A stretch of 64,000 nucleotides of DNA from Burkholderiaceae bacterium (GCA_004299095.1 SCQQ01000094.1:30461-94460); one strand, 5' to 3'. Positions 43,564 to 53,103 are shown, counted from the stretch's first letter. Notes: generated by a model from the sequence alone, not told the origin. Numbers and translations: made by a program.

Positions 43564-44770
43564 GCGAGAGCGGCTCAACGCGGCGTGAGGTTTGCTGCTG
43601 ACCTGGCGCCTGGGACGCAAGCCAGCCACACAACCGCTCCACGCCTTGCGCAAGTCGGGTAACGTCCTTGGAGGCAAAGCACCAGCGCAGCCAGCCTTCG
43701 GCTTCGGGCGCGAAAGCGACACCGGGCGCCAGGCCCAAGCCAGCCTCACGCACCAGGCGTTTGGCGAGTCCGAGCGAATCGGCAAAGCCGTCCACGCGCA
43801 AAAACGCATACATCCCGCCGGGCGCGGCGCGGGTATGCACCCCCGGGATCCCCACGAGTTGCGAGGCCAATGTGTCGCGACAGGTATGCAAATGCGCCAC
43901 CAGCCGCGGCGTGATGGCGCCGACCTGCGTCAGCGCGGCCAGCGCCGCCCGCTGCACGAACACCGGCGCGCACGACGTGTTGAATTCGATCAGCTTGCCC
44001 ATGTTGGCGGCCATCACTGGCGGCATGGTGAGATAGCCCAGGCGCCAGCCGGTCATCAGGAACGCTTTGGAAAAGCTTTGCACCACCACCAGCCGGTCGT
44101 CCGGCGCCGAAATGTCCAGAAACGACGGCGCCGCGCCGTTGTCGGTATCTCCCCGGTAATACAGGCGTTCGTACACCTCGTCGGCCAGGATCCAGGTGCC
44201 TGTTGCGCGACACCGTTCGAGGATGGCTCGCTGCTCGGCGCGCGTGAGGGTCCAACCCGTGGGGTTGTTGGGCGAGTTGATGACGAGCACCCGGGTTTTC
44301 GGCGTGATCGCCGACAGCAACCGCTGCACGTCCAGCGCCCAGCTCCCGTCGGATTGCGCCGCGAGCGACAAGCGCCGCAGATGCGCTCCGAGAATCACCG
44401 GCTGCGCCGTCAGGTTGGGCCACACGGGTGTGACCGCCAGCACCTCGTCGCCCGCATCGACCAAGGCCTGGATGGCCAGCATCAGTGCGTTGACACCGCC
44501 CGACGTGACGGCAATCCTGCCGGCATCGACCGGCGCGTGCAAACCGCTCACGTATTGCGCCAGTGCTGTGCGCAATTCGGGAATGCCGAGATTCGGCGCA
44601 TAAAAAGTTTCGCCCGCCTGCAGCGACGCAATGGCGGCCGCGCGCACCGGCTCGGGCGTGACTTCGTCGCTTTCGCCGAACCAGAACGCCAGCACGTCGC
44701 TGCGCCCCATGCCGGCGTTGGCCACTTCGCGGATTTTTGACTCTTCGAGATCCAGGATGACTTGGCGCAT
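43559..44770 (-). CDS. Class I/II pyridoxal-phosphate aminotransferase
   Basis: A 403-residue fold-type I enzyme. PLP-binding lysine in VQSFSKAFLMTGWRLGYL and the substrate/PLP motif NSPNNPTGWTL are clear; the C-terminal half has an arginine-containing substrate region. Start MRQVILDLEESKIREVAN at 44770 matches relatives; earlier in-frame starts lie across the divergent nnr promoter. The amino donor and acceptor cannot be assigned. Confidence 0.87.
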   Translation of the reverse strand: MRQVILDLEESKIREVANAGMGRSDVLAFWFGESDEVTPEPVRAAAIASLQAGETFYAPNLGIPELRTALAQYVSGLHAPVDAGRIAVTSGGVNALMLAIQALVDAGDEVLAVTPVWPNLTAQPVILGAHLRRLSLAAQSDGSWALDVQRLLSAITPKTRVLVINSPNNPTGWTLTRAEQRAILERCRATGTWILADEVYERLYYRGDTDNGAAPSFLDISAPDDRLVVVQSFSKAFLMTGWRLGYLTMPPVMAANMGKLIEFNTSCAPVFVQRAALAALTQVGAITPRLVAHLHTCRDTLASQLVGIPGVHTRAAPGGMYAFLRVDGFADSLGLAKRLVREAGLGLAPGVAFAPEAEGWLRWCFASKDVTRLAQGVERLCGWLASQAPGQQQTSRRVEPLSL

Positions 44771-44868
44771 GACGGTACGATTCTTCCAACTCACAAACGG
44801 TGTGTCGACCATGGTACATACTGCGCGACCGAGGCGCGCGACCGGCGCGTCACGAACAAAATCACCCC

Positions 44869-46416
44869 GTGCCTGCGTTGTTGAACACCCGATCGGCCTT
44901 GCCGCTGCACGGCACAGCGGCCACGCGCGCGCTGGAGCGCGCCACCGCAGCCGGGCTGCCCGAATTCGCCCTGATGGCGCGCGCCGGCCTGGCGGTCGCA
45001 CAGCTCGCGCTGGCGCTCGCGCCCCACGCCCGGCGCATCTGGATCGCCTGCGGACCGGGCAACAACGGCGGCGACGGACTGGAAGCCGCCAGCCACCTGC
45101 AGCGCTGGGGTCTCCATCCCTGCGTCACCTGGCTGGGGAGCGAAACCAGGCTGCCGGCAGACGCCGCGCTCGCGCTGTCGCATGCGCGTGCCGCGGGCGT
45201 TCCGTTTGGTGACGCGCCACCCGATGACCTCGGGCCGCTCGACCTGGGCATCGACGCGCTGCTGGGCATCGGCGCCAGCCGCGCGCCGACAGGATCGATG
45301 GCGCAATGGCTGGAGCAACTGCGAAACGGCGCCGCACCGCTGCTGGCCGTCGACATTCCGTCAGGGCTGGATGCCGATACCGGCGCTCTGCATGCCGACA
45401 ACCCGACGACAAAGTCCTTGAACGCGGGACGCGCCCGGCATGCGCCGCGGCATACGCTGAGCCTGCTCACGCTCAAACCGGGGCTCTTCACGGCGCACGG
45501 GCGCGATGTTTGCGGCACCGTTTGGTTCGATGATCTGGGCGTGCGGTCGCCGTCCGCGCCACCGGACGCATGGTTGAGCGCAGCGCCTACTCCCCGCATC
45601 CGTCCCCATGCCAGCCACAAGGGTTCGTTTGGCGACGTCGCTGTCGTGGGCGGCCAGGACGACCCTGGGCACGGCACGTCCATGATGGGTGCCGCGCTGC
45701 TGGCAGCAACCGCCGCGCTGCACGCCGGCGCCGGGCGGGTCTACGTGAGTCTCTTGGGCGCCGCGGTTCCGCGCTTGAGCGGGCGCCAGCCGGAACTGAT
45801 GTTCCGCGATCCCGGGGCGCTGCCGCTCGAACAACTCACGGTGGTGTGCGGCTGCGGCGGCGGCGACGCCGTCCGCGCACCGTTGCCTGCGATCCTGCAG
45901 CACGCCGCGAAACTCGTCCTTGATGCCGATGCACTGAACGCGGTGGCAACCGATCCCGCACTGCAAAGTGCCTTGGCCTCGCGCGCGCAACACGGACAAG
46001 CCACCATCCTGACGCCCCATCCGCTGGAAGCCGCGCGACTGCTGGGCACGAATGCGCAAGCGGTTCAATCCGATCGCTTGCGCGCGGCTCACGTGCTGGC
46101 CGAGCGCTTTGGCTGTGTGGTGGTGCTGAAGGGCTCGGGCAGCGTGATTGCCGCGCCGGGTGAAACCCCACACATCAATCCGAGCGGCAATGCGCGCCTG
46201 GCGACCGCCGGCACGGGCGACGTACTGGCCGGCTTGACCGGCGCGCGCCTGGCATCGGGCGCCGACGCCTTTGAAGCCGCATGCGCGGCCGTGTTCGAGC
46301 ATGGTGCCTTGGCCGACCACTGGCCGGATGATCGGACCCTCACGGCCGGCACGCTGGCCGAGCGCCTCATGCCGGCTGGAGGCACTGCTCAGTCAGCGTT
46401 GAAGTCGGGCACGTGA
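44869..46416 (+). CDS. nnr: Bifunctional NAD(P)H-hydrate epimerase / ADP-dependent dehydratase
   Basis: A 515-residue fusion that repairs hydrated NAD(P)H. The N-terminal epimerase (YjeF_N, about 10-210) has ACGPGNNGGDGLEAA, and the C-terminal kinase-fold dehydratase (about 235-500) has SGNARLATAGTGDVLAGLTG. The start is uncertain: a GTG at 44869 gives a normal N-terminus; ATG-type upstream codons would overlap the aminotransferase promoter. Divergent from the aminotransferase. Confidence 0.92.
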   Translation: MPALLNTRSALPLHGTAATRALERATAAGLPEFALMARAGLAVAQLALALAPHARRIWIACGPGNNGGDGLEAASHLQRWGLHPCVTWLGSETRLPADAALALSHARAAGVPFGDAPPDDLGPLDLGIDALLGIGASRAPTGSMAQWLEQLRNGAAPLLAVDIPSGLDADTGALHADNPTTKSLNAGRARHAPRHTLSLLTLKPGLFTAHGRDVCGTVWFDDLGVRSPSAPPDAWLSAAPTPRIRPHASHKGSFGDVAVVGGQDDPGHGTSMMGAALLAATAALHAGAGRVYVSLLGAAVPRLSGRQPELMFRDPGALPLEQLTVVCGCGGGDAVRAPLPAILQHAAKLVLDADALNAVATDPALQSALASRAQHGQATILTPHPLEAARLLGTNAQAVQSDRLRAAHVLAERFGCVVVLKGSGSVIAAPGETPHINPSGNARLATAGTGDVLAGLTGARLASGADAFEAACAAVFEHGALADHWPDDRTLTAGTLAERLMPAGGTAQSALKSGT

Positions 46417-46535
46417 TTCTCCGGGTATGACGCCACGTTGGCGCCACCGCCGTACACCGGTGAAACACGCAATTTACGGCTGACCGGCCAAAGCCGCGAC
46501 GGCCGTGCCCGGGTGACGCTGACCGCGAACCCGGT

Positions 46536-48794
46536 TCAACGCTTGCCGTCGCGCGAGTGCTTGTCGCGCCGTGCGGGATGGACGGCTTTTTTGCCGCTGG
46601 TCTTCGCACCGCGCCCACGACTACTCGGCCTCGCGTTCCTTGCCGACGCCCCATTGGCGTTTTTGCTTTTCCCTGGCGTGCGCGTCAGCAAGCGCCCATG
46701 GCCCTCGTCCGCTCCGGGCTCCACGCTCCGGCCATTCGCTTTTGCCGCGGCGTCGCCGCCGTCACGCAACAACCGGAAATCGATCTGGCGCGCATCCAGA
46801 TTCACGCGACTGACCTGCACCCGAACCGGCGAGCCGATGGCATAGCGCATGCCGGTGCGCTCGCCGCGCAGCTCCTGCCGGGCCTCGTCGAAGCGGAAAT
46901 ATTCGTCGCCCAGTTCGGTCACGTGGACCAGCCCGTCCACGTACCAGTCGTTCAGCGTGACGAAGATGCCGAAGTTGGTGACGGAGCTGACGGTGCCGTC
47001 GTAATCCTCGCCCAAATGGCCGCGCATGTACTGGCACTTCAGCCACGACTCCACGTCGCGGCTGGCTTCGTCGGCACGCCGCTCACAGGCGCTGCAATGC
47101 AGGCCGGCGGTGTTCCAACGTTCCATTTCGGCGGTGGGTTTGCGGGTTTTGTTCTCGGTCGCTGCGCCACTGGTTTGGCTGCGCCCACGGGCGCGCCGTC
47201 CGAAGCGCTCTTCGACTTCACCCACCGGCGGCAGCTTGCGCAAGCGATAGGTCTTGTCGGCCAGGATGCCTTTGATGGCGCGGTGCACGAGCAAATCGGG
47301 ATAGCGCCGGATCGGGCTGGTGAAATGCGTATACGCCGGGTAGGCCAGGCCGAAATGCCCACGGTTCTCGGGCGTGTAAACCGCCTGGCTCATCGAGCGT
47401 AGCAGCATGGTCTGAATCTGCAGCGCCTCGGGGCTCGACTTGGAGGCTTCCGCCACGTGCTGGAAATCGCGCGGCTGCGGCGCGTCGCCGAGCGTCGCCG
47501 ACACGCCAAGCGCCTTCAGATAGGTGCGCAACAGTGCCAGTTTGTCGGGCGCCGGCTTGTCATGCACCCGGTACAAGGCGGCGCGACCGGCGCCTTCAAT
47601 GAAACGGGCGGCACAGACGTTGGCCGCGAGCATGCACTCCTCGATGATGCGGTGGGCCTCGTTGCGTTCATGCGGCTCTATCGCGGTGATGCGGCCCCAT
47701 TCGTCGCAAATGATCTGCGTCTCCGGCATATCGAAATCCACCGCGCCACGCTTCGCGCGCGCCTGCATCAGCGCACGGTAGACGCCCTGAAGGTGCATCA
47801 GATCGGGCAACAGCGCTCGGTAGCGCAAAGCTTCGGCGCCGCGCGAATTGGTGAGGGCGTTGGCGACTTCGGTATAGGTCAGGCGCGCATGACTGCGGAT
47901 CACCGCGGGATAGAACTGATAGGCCTGAACCACGCCCGCGGCGTCGATCACCATGTCACACACCATGCACAGGCGCTCCACGTCCGGGTTGAGCGAACAC
48001 AGGCCGTTGCTCAATTTCTCCGGCAGCATCGGAATGACGCGGCGCGGGAAATAGACGCTGGTGGCACGCTCGTAAGCGTCGACGTCGATGGCCCGGCCAT
48101 CGCGCACGTAGTGGCTCACGTCGGCAATTGCCACCAGCAGGCGCCAAGCGCCGGTCTTGCCGGTCGCGTCCGTCGGCTGGCAATACACGGCATCGTCGAA
48201 ATCGCGCGCGTCTTCGCCATCGATGGTGACGAAAGCGATATCCGTCAGATCCACCCGACCAGACTTGTCACGGGCCCGGACGGCCTCGGGAAGCGTCTCC
48301 GCTTCGGCCAGGCCCGCCTCGGAGAACTCATGCGGCACGCCATATTCGCGCACGGCAATCTTGATTTCGATGCCGGGGTCGTCGATTTCGCCCAACGCTT
48401 CGATCACACGCCCCACGGGTTGCCCATACAGGGCCGGCGGCTCAGTCAGTTCCACCACCACGATCTGACCCGCTTTGGCGCTGCCCACGCCCGCGGGCGG
48501 CACCAGGATGTCTTGCCCGTAGCGCTTGTCCTCGGGCGCCACCAGCCACACGCCGCCTTCGCTCAGCAGCCGGCCGATGATGGTGCGCGTGCGGCGCTCC
48601 AAGACCTCGACGACATGGCCTTCGGGCCGACCGCGGCGATCCTGGCTGACCACGCGCACGCGCACCCGGTCGCCGTGCAAAACCGCCCGCATTTCGGCGG
48701 CGCTCAAATGAATATCGGGCTCGTCGCCTTCACGCAGCACAAAGCCGTGGCCACTGCGGTGACCTTCCACGACCCCTTCAATTTCTTCCAACAA
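46536..48794 (-). CDS. rnr: Ribonuclease R, apparently lacking the N-terminal helix-turn-helix
   Basis: A 752-residue processive 3'-5' exoribonuclease. It begins directly at the first cold-shock domain (VEGHRSGHGFVLREGDEPDI) and continues with the second OB domain. The RNB catalytic core has DGEDARDFDDAVYC, then TSPIRRYPDLLVHRAI, an S1 domain (DGTVSSVTNFGIFVTL) and a Lys/Arg-rich tail after residue 690 typical of RNase R, not RNase II. No ATG start exists; the frame opens with two TTG codons at 48794/48791 with a poor Shine-Dalgarno. The usual about 70-residue N-terminal HTH of betaproteobacterial RNase R is absent because tRNA-Leu lies just upstream. Confidence 0.9.
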   Translation of the reverse strand: MLEEIEGVVEGHRSGHGFVLREGDEPDIHLSAAEMRAVLHGDRVRVRVVSQDRRGRPEGHVVEVLERRTRTIIGRLLSEGGVWLVAPEDKRYGQDILVPPAGVGSAKAGQIVVVELTEPPALYGQPVGRVIEALGEIDDPGIEIKIAVREYGVPHEFSEAGLAEAETLPEAVRARDKSGRVDLTDIAFVTIDGEDARDFDDAVYCQPTDATGKTGAWRLLVAIADVSHYVRDGRAIDVDAYERATSVYFPRRVIPMLPEKLSNGLCSLNPDVERLCMVCDMVIDAAGVVQAYQFYPAVIRSHARLTYTEVANALTNSRGAEALRYRALLPDLMHLQGVYRALMQARAKRGAVDFDMPETQIICDEWGRITAIEPHERNEAHRIIEECMLAANVCAARFIEGAGRAALYRVHDKPAPDKLALLRTYLKALGVSATLGDAPQPRDFQHVAEASKSSPEALQIQTMLLRSMSQAVYTPENRGHFGLAYPAYTHFTSPIRRYPDLLVHRAIKGILADKTYRLRKLPPVGEVEERFGRRARGRSQTSGAATENKTRKPTAEMERWNTAGLHCSACERRADEASRDVESWLKCQYMRGHLGEDYDGTVSSVTNFGIFVTLNDWYVDGLVHVTELGDEYFRFDEARQELRGERTGMRYAIGSPVRVQVSRVNLDARQIDFRLLRDGGDAAAKANGRSVEPGADEGHGRLLTRTPGKSKNANGASARNARPSSRGRGAKTSGKKAVHPARRDKHSRDGKR

Positions 48795-48839
48795 GTTGTT
48801 CGTTCTAAGTAGATTGATATAAAATTGCGCGCTTGCCGT

Positions 48840-48924
<85 letters not shown>

Positions 48925-48970
48925 GCAAACACATTGGATTTGCACACAAAAACAGCGCAAATCCTATCCG

Positions 48971-48998
48971 AAAGCCGCACCATGCGGCTTTCTTTTTT
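48971..48998 (+). terminator. Rho-independent terminator after tRNA-Leu
   Basis: Perfect stem AAAGCCGCA/TGCGGCTTT with loop CCA, followed by CTTTTTTT, 46 bp after the tRNA-Leu CCA. Confidence 0.9.
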
Positions 48999-49144
48999 TG
49001 CGCGATCGGCACGTTCTCGAATACCGAATTCGCCGCACAACACCTCAGGCGCCGCGGTCCTCACGCAACGCGTGCCAACTCGAGCGCCATCGGCACCCCG
49101 TCGACGGAATGGCGCGGCACCATCCTGGCGTCGGACCGCGCGGC

Positions 49145-49699
49145 TCAGCCCCTGGCGCGTAACGCATCCCACATCTGGCGCGCGCCCTCATTCACTTGCT
49201 CTTGCAAATCCAGCAGCGTGGCCTGCGATTGCTCGATGTAACTGTTCACCATCGTTTGGATCACAGGCGGCTGCAATTGCATGAATTGGCGCCACAAATC
49301 CGGGTTTGACCGACTGGAGCGCTCGGTCAGCATGGCTTGTATCTCGACCAACGCCTGGATGTTCTTTTCGAAATACGGCCGCACAAACCATTGCGACGCG
49401 TGCCCGTAGAAGCGAATCAATTCGGCCAGTGCGCGGTCGCTGAACAGGGGCACGCCGCCGGTTTCCTCCTCCAGCAAAATCTGCAGCAGCACGCTGCGCG
49501 TGACGTCCTCGTCCGACACCGCATCGCGCACCACGAACGGCTCGCCACCCATCACCAGCGCCCGCACCGCAGCCAAGGTGACGTAGCTGGATGTTTCTGA
49601 ATCATACAGGCGACGATTGCGGTACTTCCTGATGACCCGCACGCCGGGTGTCGCGCTCTTTCGTTGCGCGGTGCGCGACGCTTTTGCGCGTTCCGACAT
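49145..49699 (-). CDS. phaR: Polyhydroxyalkanoate synthesis repressor PhaR
   Basis: A 184-residue regulator that binds DNA and nascent PHA granules. The N-terminal PHB_acc_N DNA-binding domain (about 20-80) has RVIRKYRNRRLYDSETSSYV, and the following PHB accumulation regulatory domain is rich in aromatic and glutamine residues. No pha synthesis genes lie next to it in this window. Confidence 0.93.
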   Translation of the reverse strand: MSERAKASRTAQRKSATPGVRVIRKYRNRRLYDSETSSYVTLAAVRALVMGGEPFVVRDAVSDEDVTRSVLLQILLEEETGGVPLFSDRALAELIRFYGHASQWFVRPYFEKNIQALVEIQAMLTERSSRSNPDLWRQFMQLQPPVIQTMVNSYIEQSQATLLDLQEQVNEGARQMWDALRARG

Positions 49700-49833
49700 G
49701 AATCGACCTCCTCCGACAAGCCCCGATCAACGGAAGGCCTGCGCTTTCCGCGCCGGTGTCATTTTTCTTGTGATTTCCTGCATCGACCGACAGGAACAAA
49801 GCGGCGCCGCGGATGACGCGACGACGCCAGAAT

Positions 49834-49909
49834 TGGTGGGCCGTGTGGGGATCGAACCCGCGACCGTCGGATTAAGAGTCCGCTGCTCTGCCAGCTGAGC
49901 TAACAGCCC
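49834..49909 (-). tRNA. tRNA-Lys (CTT anticodon)
   Basis: 76 nt with encoded CCA; acceptor GGGCTGT/ACGGCCC and anticodon loop CTCTTAA giving CTT. Without the inserted element the second tRNA-Lys (TTT) would sit 245 bp to its right, so this was a tandem tRNA-Lys pair. Confidence 0.97.
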
Positions 49910-50154
49910 GCGTGTATTCTAAAGCAATGCCGTATGCAAACCGCCGCGTGGCGGAACGAAATCACAAAATTCGGACCCGCAGCACAGTCCAGAATCGGTG
50001 CAAGTGATTGACCGCAGCGAAAAAACAACACTCGACCGATCCCGCAAGGACCCACCCAACACCTAACGGCGCGCAGGGCGAAGCACACACGACTGCACAC
50101 GGTCGCTTCGTGCAATCCAAGCGTGTTCGTCGGTGGGGATGATCTTCGGATGGA

Positions 50155-50202
50155 TGGTGGGTCGTGCGGGATTCGAACCCACGACCAATGGATTAAAAGT
50201 CC
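50155..50202. repeat. Left attachment site (displaced tRNA-Lys 3' half)
   Basis: 48 bp identical to 62228-62275. Read on the minus strand it is the tRNA-Lys 3' half from the anticodon loop to CCA. The match stops abruptly after AAAAGTCC. As the intact tRNA is at the right, this is the copy pushed away by integration. Confidence 0.95.
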
Positions 50203-50307
50203 TTTTCGTGCCCGTTTTCCAGTTTCCCGTCCCTACCCGCGAAGCCAGCATTCATAGGGCATGGCGTCAATTGGTTTCCCGCCTTGTCCCTTTTGTGCGT
50301 AGAATAA

Positions 50308-50328
50308 CGGGCACCGAGCGGGCACCAG
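50308..50328 (+). repeat. Left sub-terminal direct repeat (candidate integrase arm site)
   Basis: A 21-bp stretch containing GGGCACC twice. It matches 62150-62170 at 20 of 21 positions in the same orientation. A further GGGCACC lies at 50341-50347 across the integrase start. Position just inside the att core suits integrase arm-type binding sites. Confidence 0.55.
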
Positions 50329-50338
50329 AAAGCGGGCA

Positions 50339-51631
50339 ATGGGCACCAAAACCACCTCCACCCTGACGGCGCGCAGCGCCATGCTGCTGCAGCCTGGCCA
50401 GTGGCTGAGCCGTCCAATCTCGGCAAGCCGGGGCAGCGGCACCCTGCAGGCGCGCGGGCTCGCTGATGGATCCGTGGCCTACTACTTCCGCGTCACCACC
50501 ACGGCCAAGCGCGAGCGCATTCCGCTTGGTGCGATTCCCTACCGCATGGCCGTGCAGCGCGCCACCGAGCTTTCCCAGCGCTATCAGGGCGGCACCCGTG
50601 ATCTGTACGACACGCTGAAAGAGGAACGGGCGGAGCGCGTGCGCCAGCGCGCCAAGGCGAAGAACGCGAAAGACCTGGGCGACCTGCTCATGGCCTACGT
50701 GGCGCAACTGGAGCGCAGCGGGAAGAAGACGGCCAAGGAAGTGCGCACCGGCTTGATGCACAACGTGGCGGACGCATGGCCCAAGCTATGGTCGACGCCG
50801 CTTGATGAAATCACCACCGACCACCTGGTCGACGTGGTGGGTAAGGTGGCGAGCGCTGGCCGCACACGCACGGCAGGCAAGCTGCGCGCCTACATCCGCG
50901 CCGCGTACTCGGCGGCCATCAAGGCTCACCGGGATGCCGCCGCGCTGCCCGCACTGCGTGAGCTGCACATCACGGTCAACCCCGCCGCCAGCATCGCCCC
51001 TCTTGGCAATTCCGGCACCCGTGATCGGGCGCTTTCGGTTGCCGAGCTGCGCGCCTACTGGCGGCGAATCGAGGCGCTTCCCGGAATCGACGGCGCGCTG
51101 CTGCGCTTCCACTTGCTCACGGGCGGCCAGCGCCTGCAGCAACTCGCCCGCGTCACTCTGGACGATTACGACCGCGACGCCAAGGCGCTGCGCCTCATGG
51201 ACATCAAGGGCCGCCGCACGGAACCACGCACTCACATGGTGCCGCTGATCCAGCCCGCCATCGATGCCATGCACGTGATGCAAGGCGGCCCGTTCCTTTT
51301 CACCACCACCGCCGGGAAGAGCGGAGCGAGCTGGTTCCTGGTGGCCAAGCGGCTGGAACGGGTGGTCGACGCCATGGAAAAAGCGGGCGAACTCGAACAC
51401 GGCCCCTTCACCTTGGGCGACTTGCGCCGCACCATCGAAACCCGACTCGCAGCGGCCAAGATATCCAAGGACGTGCGCGCCCACCTGCAAAGCCACGGCC
51501 TTGGTGGCGTGCAAGAGCGCAACTACAACCGCTACGACTTCCTGGAAGAAAAGCGCGCTGCGCTTGAGGCGCTGTACCGCATCGCCACCGGCGCGAGTGC
51601 CGACGTGGTGCCGATTTCACGCAAGGCGTGA
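50339..51631 (+). CDS. int: Tyrosine-type site-specific integrase
   Basis: A 430-residue P4-like integrase. An N-terminal DUF4102-type arm-binding domain (about 20-85) and a SAM-like core-binding domain (about 105-205) precede the catalytic domain. Catalytic residues are R265 in TGGQRLQQLARV, the second arginine box in TLGDLRRTIETRL, a histidine in HLQSHGLGG and nucleophile Y396 in ERNYNRYDFLEEKR. It lies 136 bp inside the left att copy and reads inward. It should insert and, with a directionality factor, excise the element at tRNA-Lys. Confidence 0.95.
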   Translation: MGTKTTSTLTARSAMLLQPGQWLSRPISASRGSGTLQARGLADGSVAYYFRVTTTAKRERIPLGAIPYRMAVQRATELSQRYQGGTRDLYDTLKEERAERVRQRAKAKNAKDLGDLLMAYVAQLERSGKKTAKEVRTGLMHNVADAWPKLWSTPLDEITTDHLVDVVGKVASAGRTRTAGKLRAYIRAAYSAAIKAHRDAAALPALRELHITVNPAASIAPLGNSGTRDRALSVAELRAYWRRIEALPGIDGALLRFHLLTGGQRLQQLARVTLDDYDRDAKALRLMDIKGRRTEPRTHMVPLIQPAIDAMHVMQGGPFLFTTTAGKSGASWFLVAKRLERVVDAMEKAGELEHGPFTLGDLRRTIETRLAAAKISKDVRAHLQSHGLGGVQERNYNRYDFLEEKRAALEALYRIATGASADVVPISRKA

Positions 51632-51652
51632 ATTTTGCGGATACCCCCCATA

Positions 51653-51680
51653 GGTACGCTACAAAACCTACGAAACCCCC
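51653..51680 (-). repeat. Dispersed element repeat, copy A
   Basis: On the minus strand this reads GGGGGTTTCGTAG followed by GTTTTGTAGCGTACC. Relatives lie at 56672-56695 (copy B), 56715-56743 (copy C) and 61340-61368 (copy D). The shared pattern is two TTTYGTAG units followed by CGT. Copy A sits 22 bp after the integrase stop. Confidence 0.7.
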
Positions 51681-51784
51681 TCGAATCCGGCACGCCCCGC
51701 ACCGGCCCTTGCGGGACAAAGGCGACAGCCAAGGCGTAGAAGCCGCCCCGGCTGTCTGACCATCATCAAAACGGAGCTTTGAAA

Positions 51785-52057
51785 ATGGCTGGAGAAACTG
51801 TAAACGAAGACTTGGACGCCCGCCGGGGATTGGCTTTTTCTGCGAATTTCGAGATCCAGAGACTGGCCGAAGCGGTGACCAAGATAACGTCCGGGAACGA
51901 GGACGACATCGCAGTCGACGGGATCATGAGGCGCATTCAGCAACTCACGGAAATCGTCTTTTTTGCCCAGCGATTGCACGGCAAAACAGACAAACAGTGT
52001 GGGGCGCCCAACCTCGAACAGCTGCAACGCTGGTACGACGGCGCATTGATGGTTTAA
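51785..52057 (+). CDS. Hypothetical protein of the element
   Basis: A 90-residue acidic, helical protein with no recognised domain (starts MAGETVNEDLDARRGLAFSA). GGAG lies 8 bases before the ATG. Base composition is lower in GC than the host genes. Function unknown; could be a small regulator or an accessory factor. Confidence 0.6.
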   Translation: MAGETVNEDLDARRGLAFSANFEIQRLAEAVTKITSGNEDDIAVDGIMRRIQQLTEIVFFAQRLHGKTDKQCGAPNLEQLQRWYDGALMV

Positions 52058-52149
52058 CTCCTTCCGCCAGCCCTAGGTTGATCCCCGAACACCCGCGCAC
52101 CCTGGCGGGCTGGGCTGGCTCCTTTTGCAGGGCGCATCAAGGGGATGCG

Positions 52150-52614
52150 ATGGCGGGAAAAGAAGAGTTCGAGTATTTCGGCAAACGCTGCACGCGGGAA
52201 ATGAGTGACATGGAAATTCATCTTCTGACCCGCAACGATTCACTGGCGCAAGAGGAGCGCCTATTGAAAATAATACGGGAAGCAGAAAAAAAGGGGGATT
52301 TGCAGCTTGTCCTATTCGCACTCTGCCGGGAGCGGAACATTTACCCCGAGGCCGTGATTCGGCTGATGATGTACAGCGGCTGGTCGGGCGCAGCGGGTGA
52401 AAAAAGGCGTAGTGCCAAGGCTTCCGCAGACATGAGGCATGCGGATGATCGCGCCATGAAGAAAAAGGTTTACGAATGGCTGAACGCGCATCCGCCGAAA
52501 CCACGCGGGAAAAATGCCGCTGCCCGAGCCATTCACCGAGAGGATTTCGCGCTTGTAACGCTCGGCACGATCCGCCGCTGGATCGACGATTGGGAAAAGC
52601 ATGTGCCCATCTAA
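52150..52614 (+). CDS. Hypothetical protein of the element
   Basis: A 154-residue charged, helical protein with no family I recognise. A Lys/Arg-rich centre (EKRRSAKASADMRH) and a C-terminal part ending IRRWIDDWEKHVPI look like a short helix-turn-helix region, so a DNA-binding role is possible. AAGGGG lies upstream of the ATG at 52150. The stretch has A-rich codons unlike the surrounding chromosome, fitting recent transfer. Confidence 0.6.
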   Translation: MAGKEEFEYFGKRCTREMSDMEIHLLTRNDSLAQEERLLKIIREAEKKGDLQLVLFALCRERNIYPEAVIRLMMYSGWSGAAGEKRRSAKASADMRHADDRAMKKKVYEWLNAHPPKPRGKNAAARAIHREDFALVTLGTIRRWIDDWEKHVPI

Positions 52615-52629
52615 ATGATCCTTGTGCTC

Positions 52630-52647
52630 GCAGAAGGTAGCTTCTGC
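52630..52647. promoter_or_regulatory. Inverted repeat in the gap before the AlpA-like gene
   Basis: Arms GCAGAAG and CTTCTGC around GTAG. It lies 16 bp after one gene and about 200 bp before the HTH gene. The 234-bp gap is the largest in the left half of the element, so this may be an operator or weak terminator for the main element operon. Confidence 0.4.
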
Positions 52648-52848
52648 TGGCAGCAGTGATTGCATAAGGGACACACAAGGAACGAGACTCACCGCATCGT
52701 CAAACGCATGACGTAGAAAGAACAAAGCCCCGAGTACGAATCGAGGCCAAGTTCCCCACCAGCGGCCAACGGCTGGGCTGGCAGTACCTTTGAAGAGAGG
52801 GTGCCGACAGTTTAAAGCCAGAAGCCGCGTTTTATAGAGGAAGCCGCT

Positions 52849-53094
52849 ATGGCTGATCGTGAACGCGCGCAAGCGCAGGAAGTGAAAGAAGCGCCCGAGC
52901 TGGGCGAACTGTTGGACGAACGGCAGGCCGCCGCCATTCTCAATACGGGCGTGCAAACCTTGCGCAATTGGCGCTGGAACGGCACCGGCCCAGTCTATTG
53001 CAAGATCGGCGCGCGCATGGTGCGTTACCGCCGCGCCGACCTGGCCAGATTCATCAATGATGGTGCCAGCGTAGCTACCGCCGAGCAAGCGTGA
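52849..53094 (+). CDS. AlpA/excisionase-like helix-turn-helix protein
   Basis: An 81-residue MerR-like winged HTH: LLDERQAAAILNTGVQTLRN is the helix-turn-helix, followed by WRWNGTGPVYCKIGARMVRY and a short recognition wing. Such proteins act as excision directionality factors or as activators of satellite integrase and replication genes (AlpA type). It opens the long overlapping operon that follows. Confidence 0.82.
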   Translation: MADRERAQAQEVKEAPELGELLDERQAAAILNTGVQTLRNWRWNGTGPVYCKIGARMVRYRRADLARFINDGASVATAEQA

Positions 53095-53103
53095 GGCGGC
53101 GCC

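Noticed and set aside
46536..48794. RNase II instead of RNase R
   Set aside because: The long Lys/Arg-rich C-terminal tail after the S1 domain and overall length fit RNase R better.
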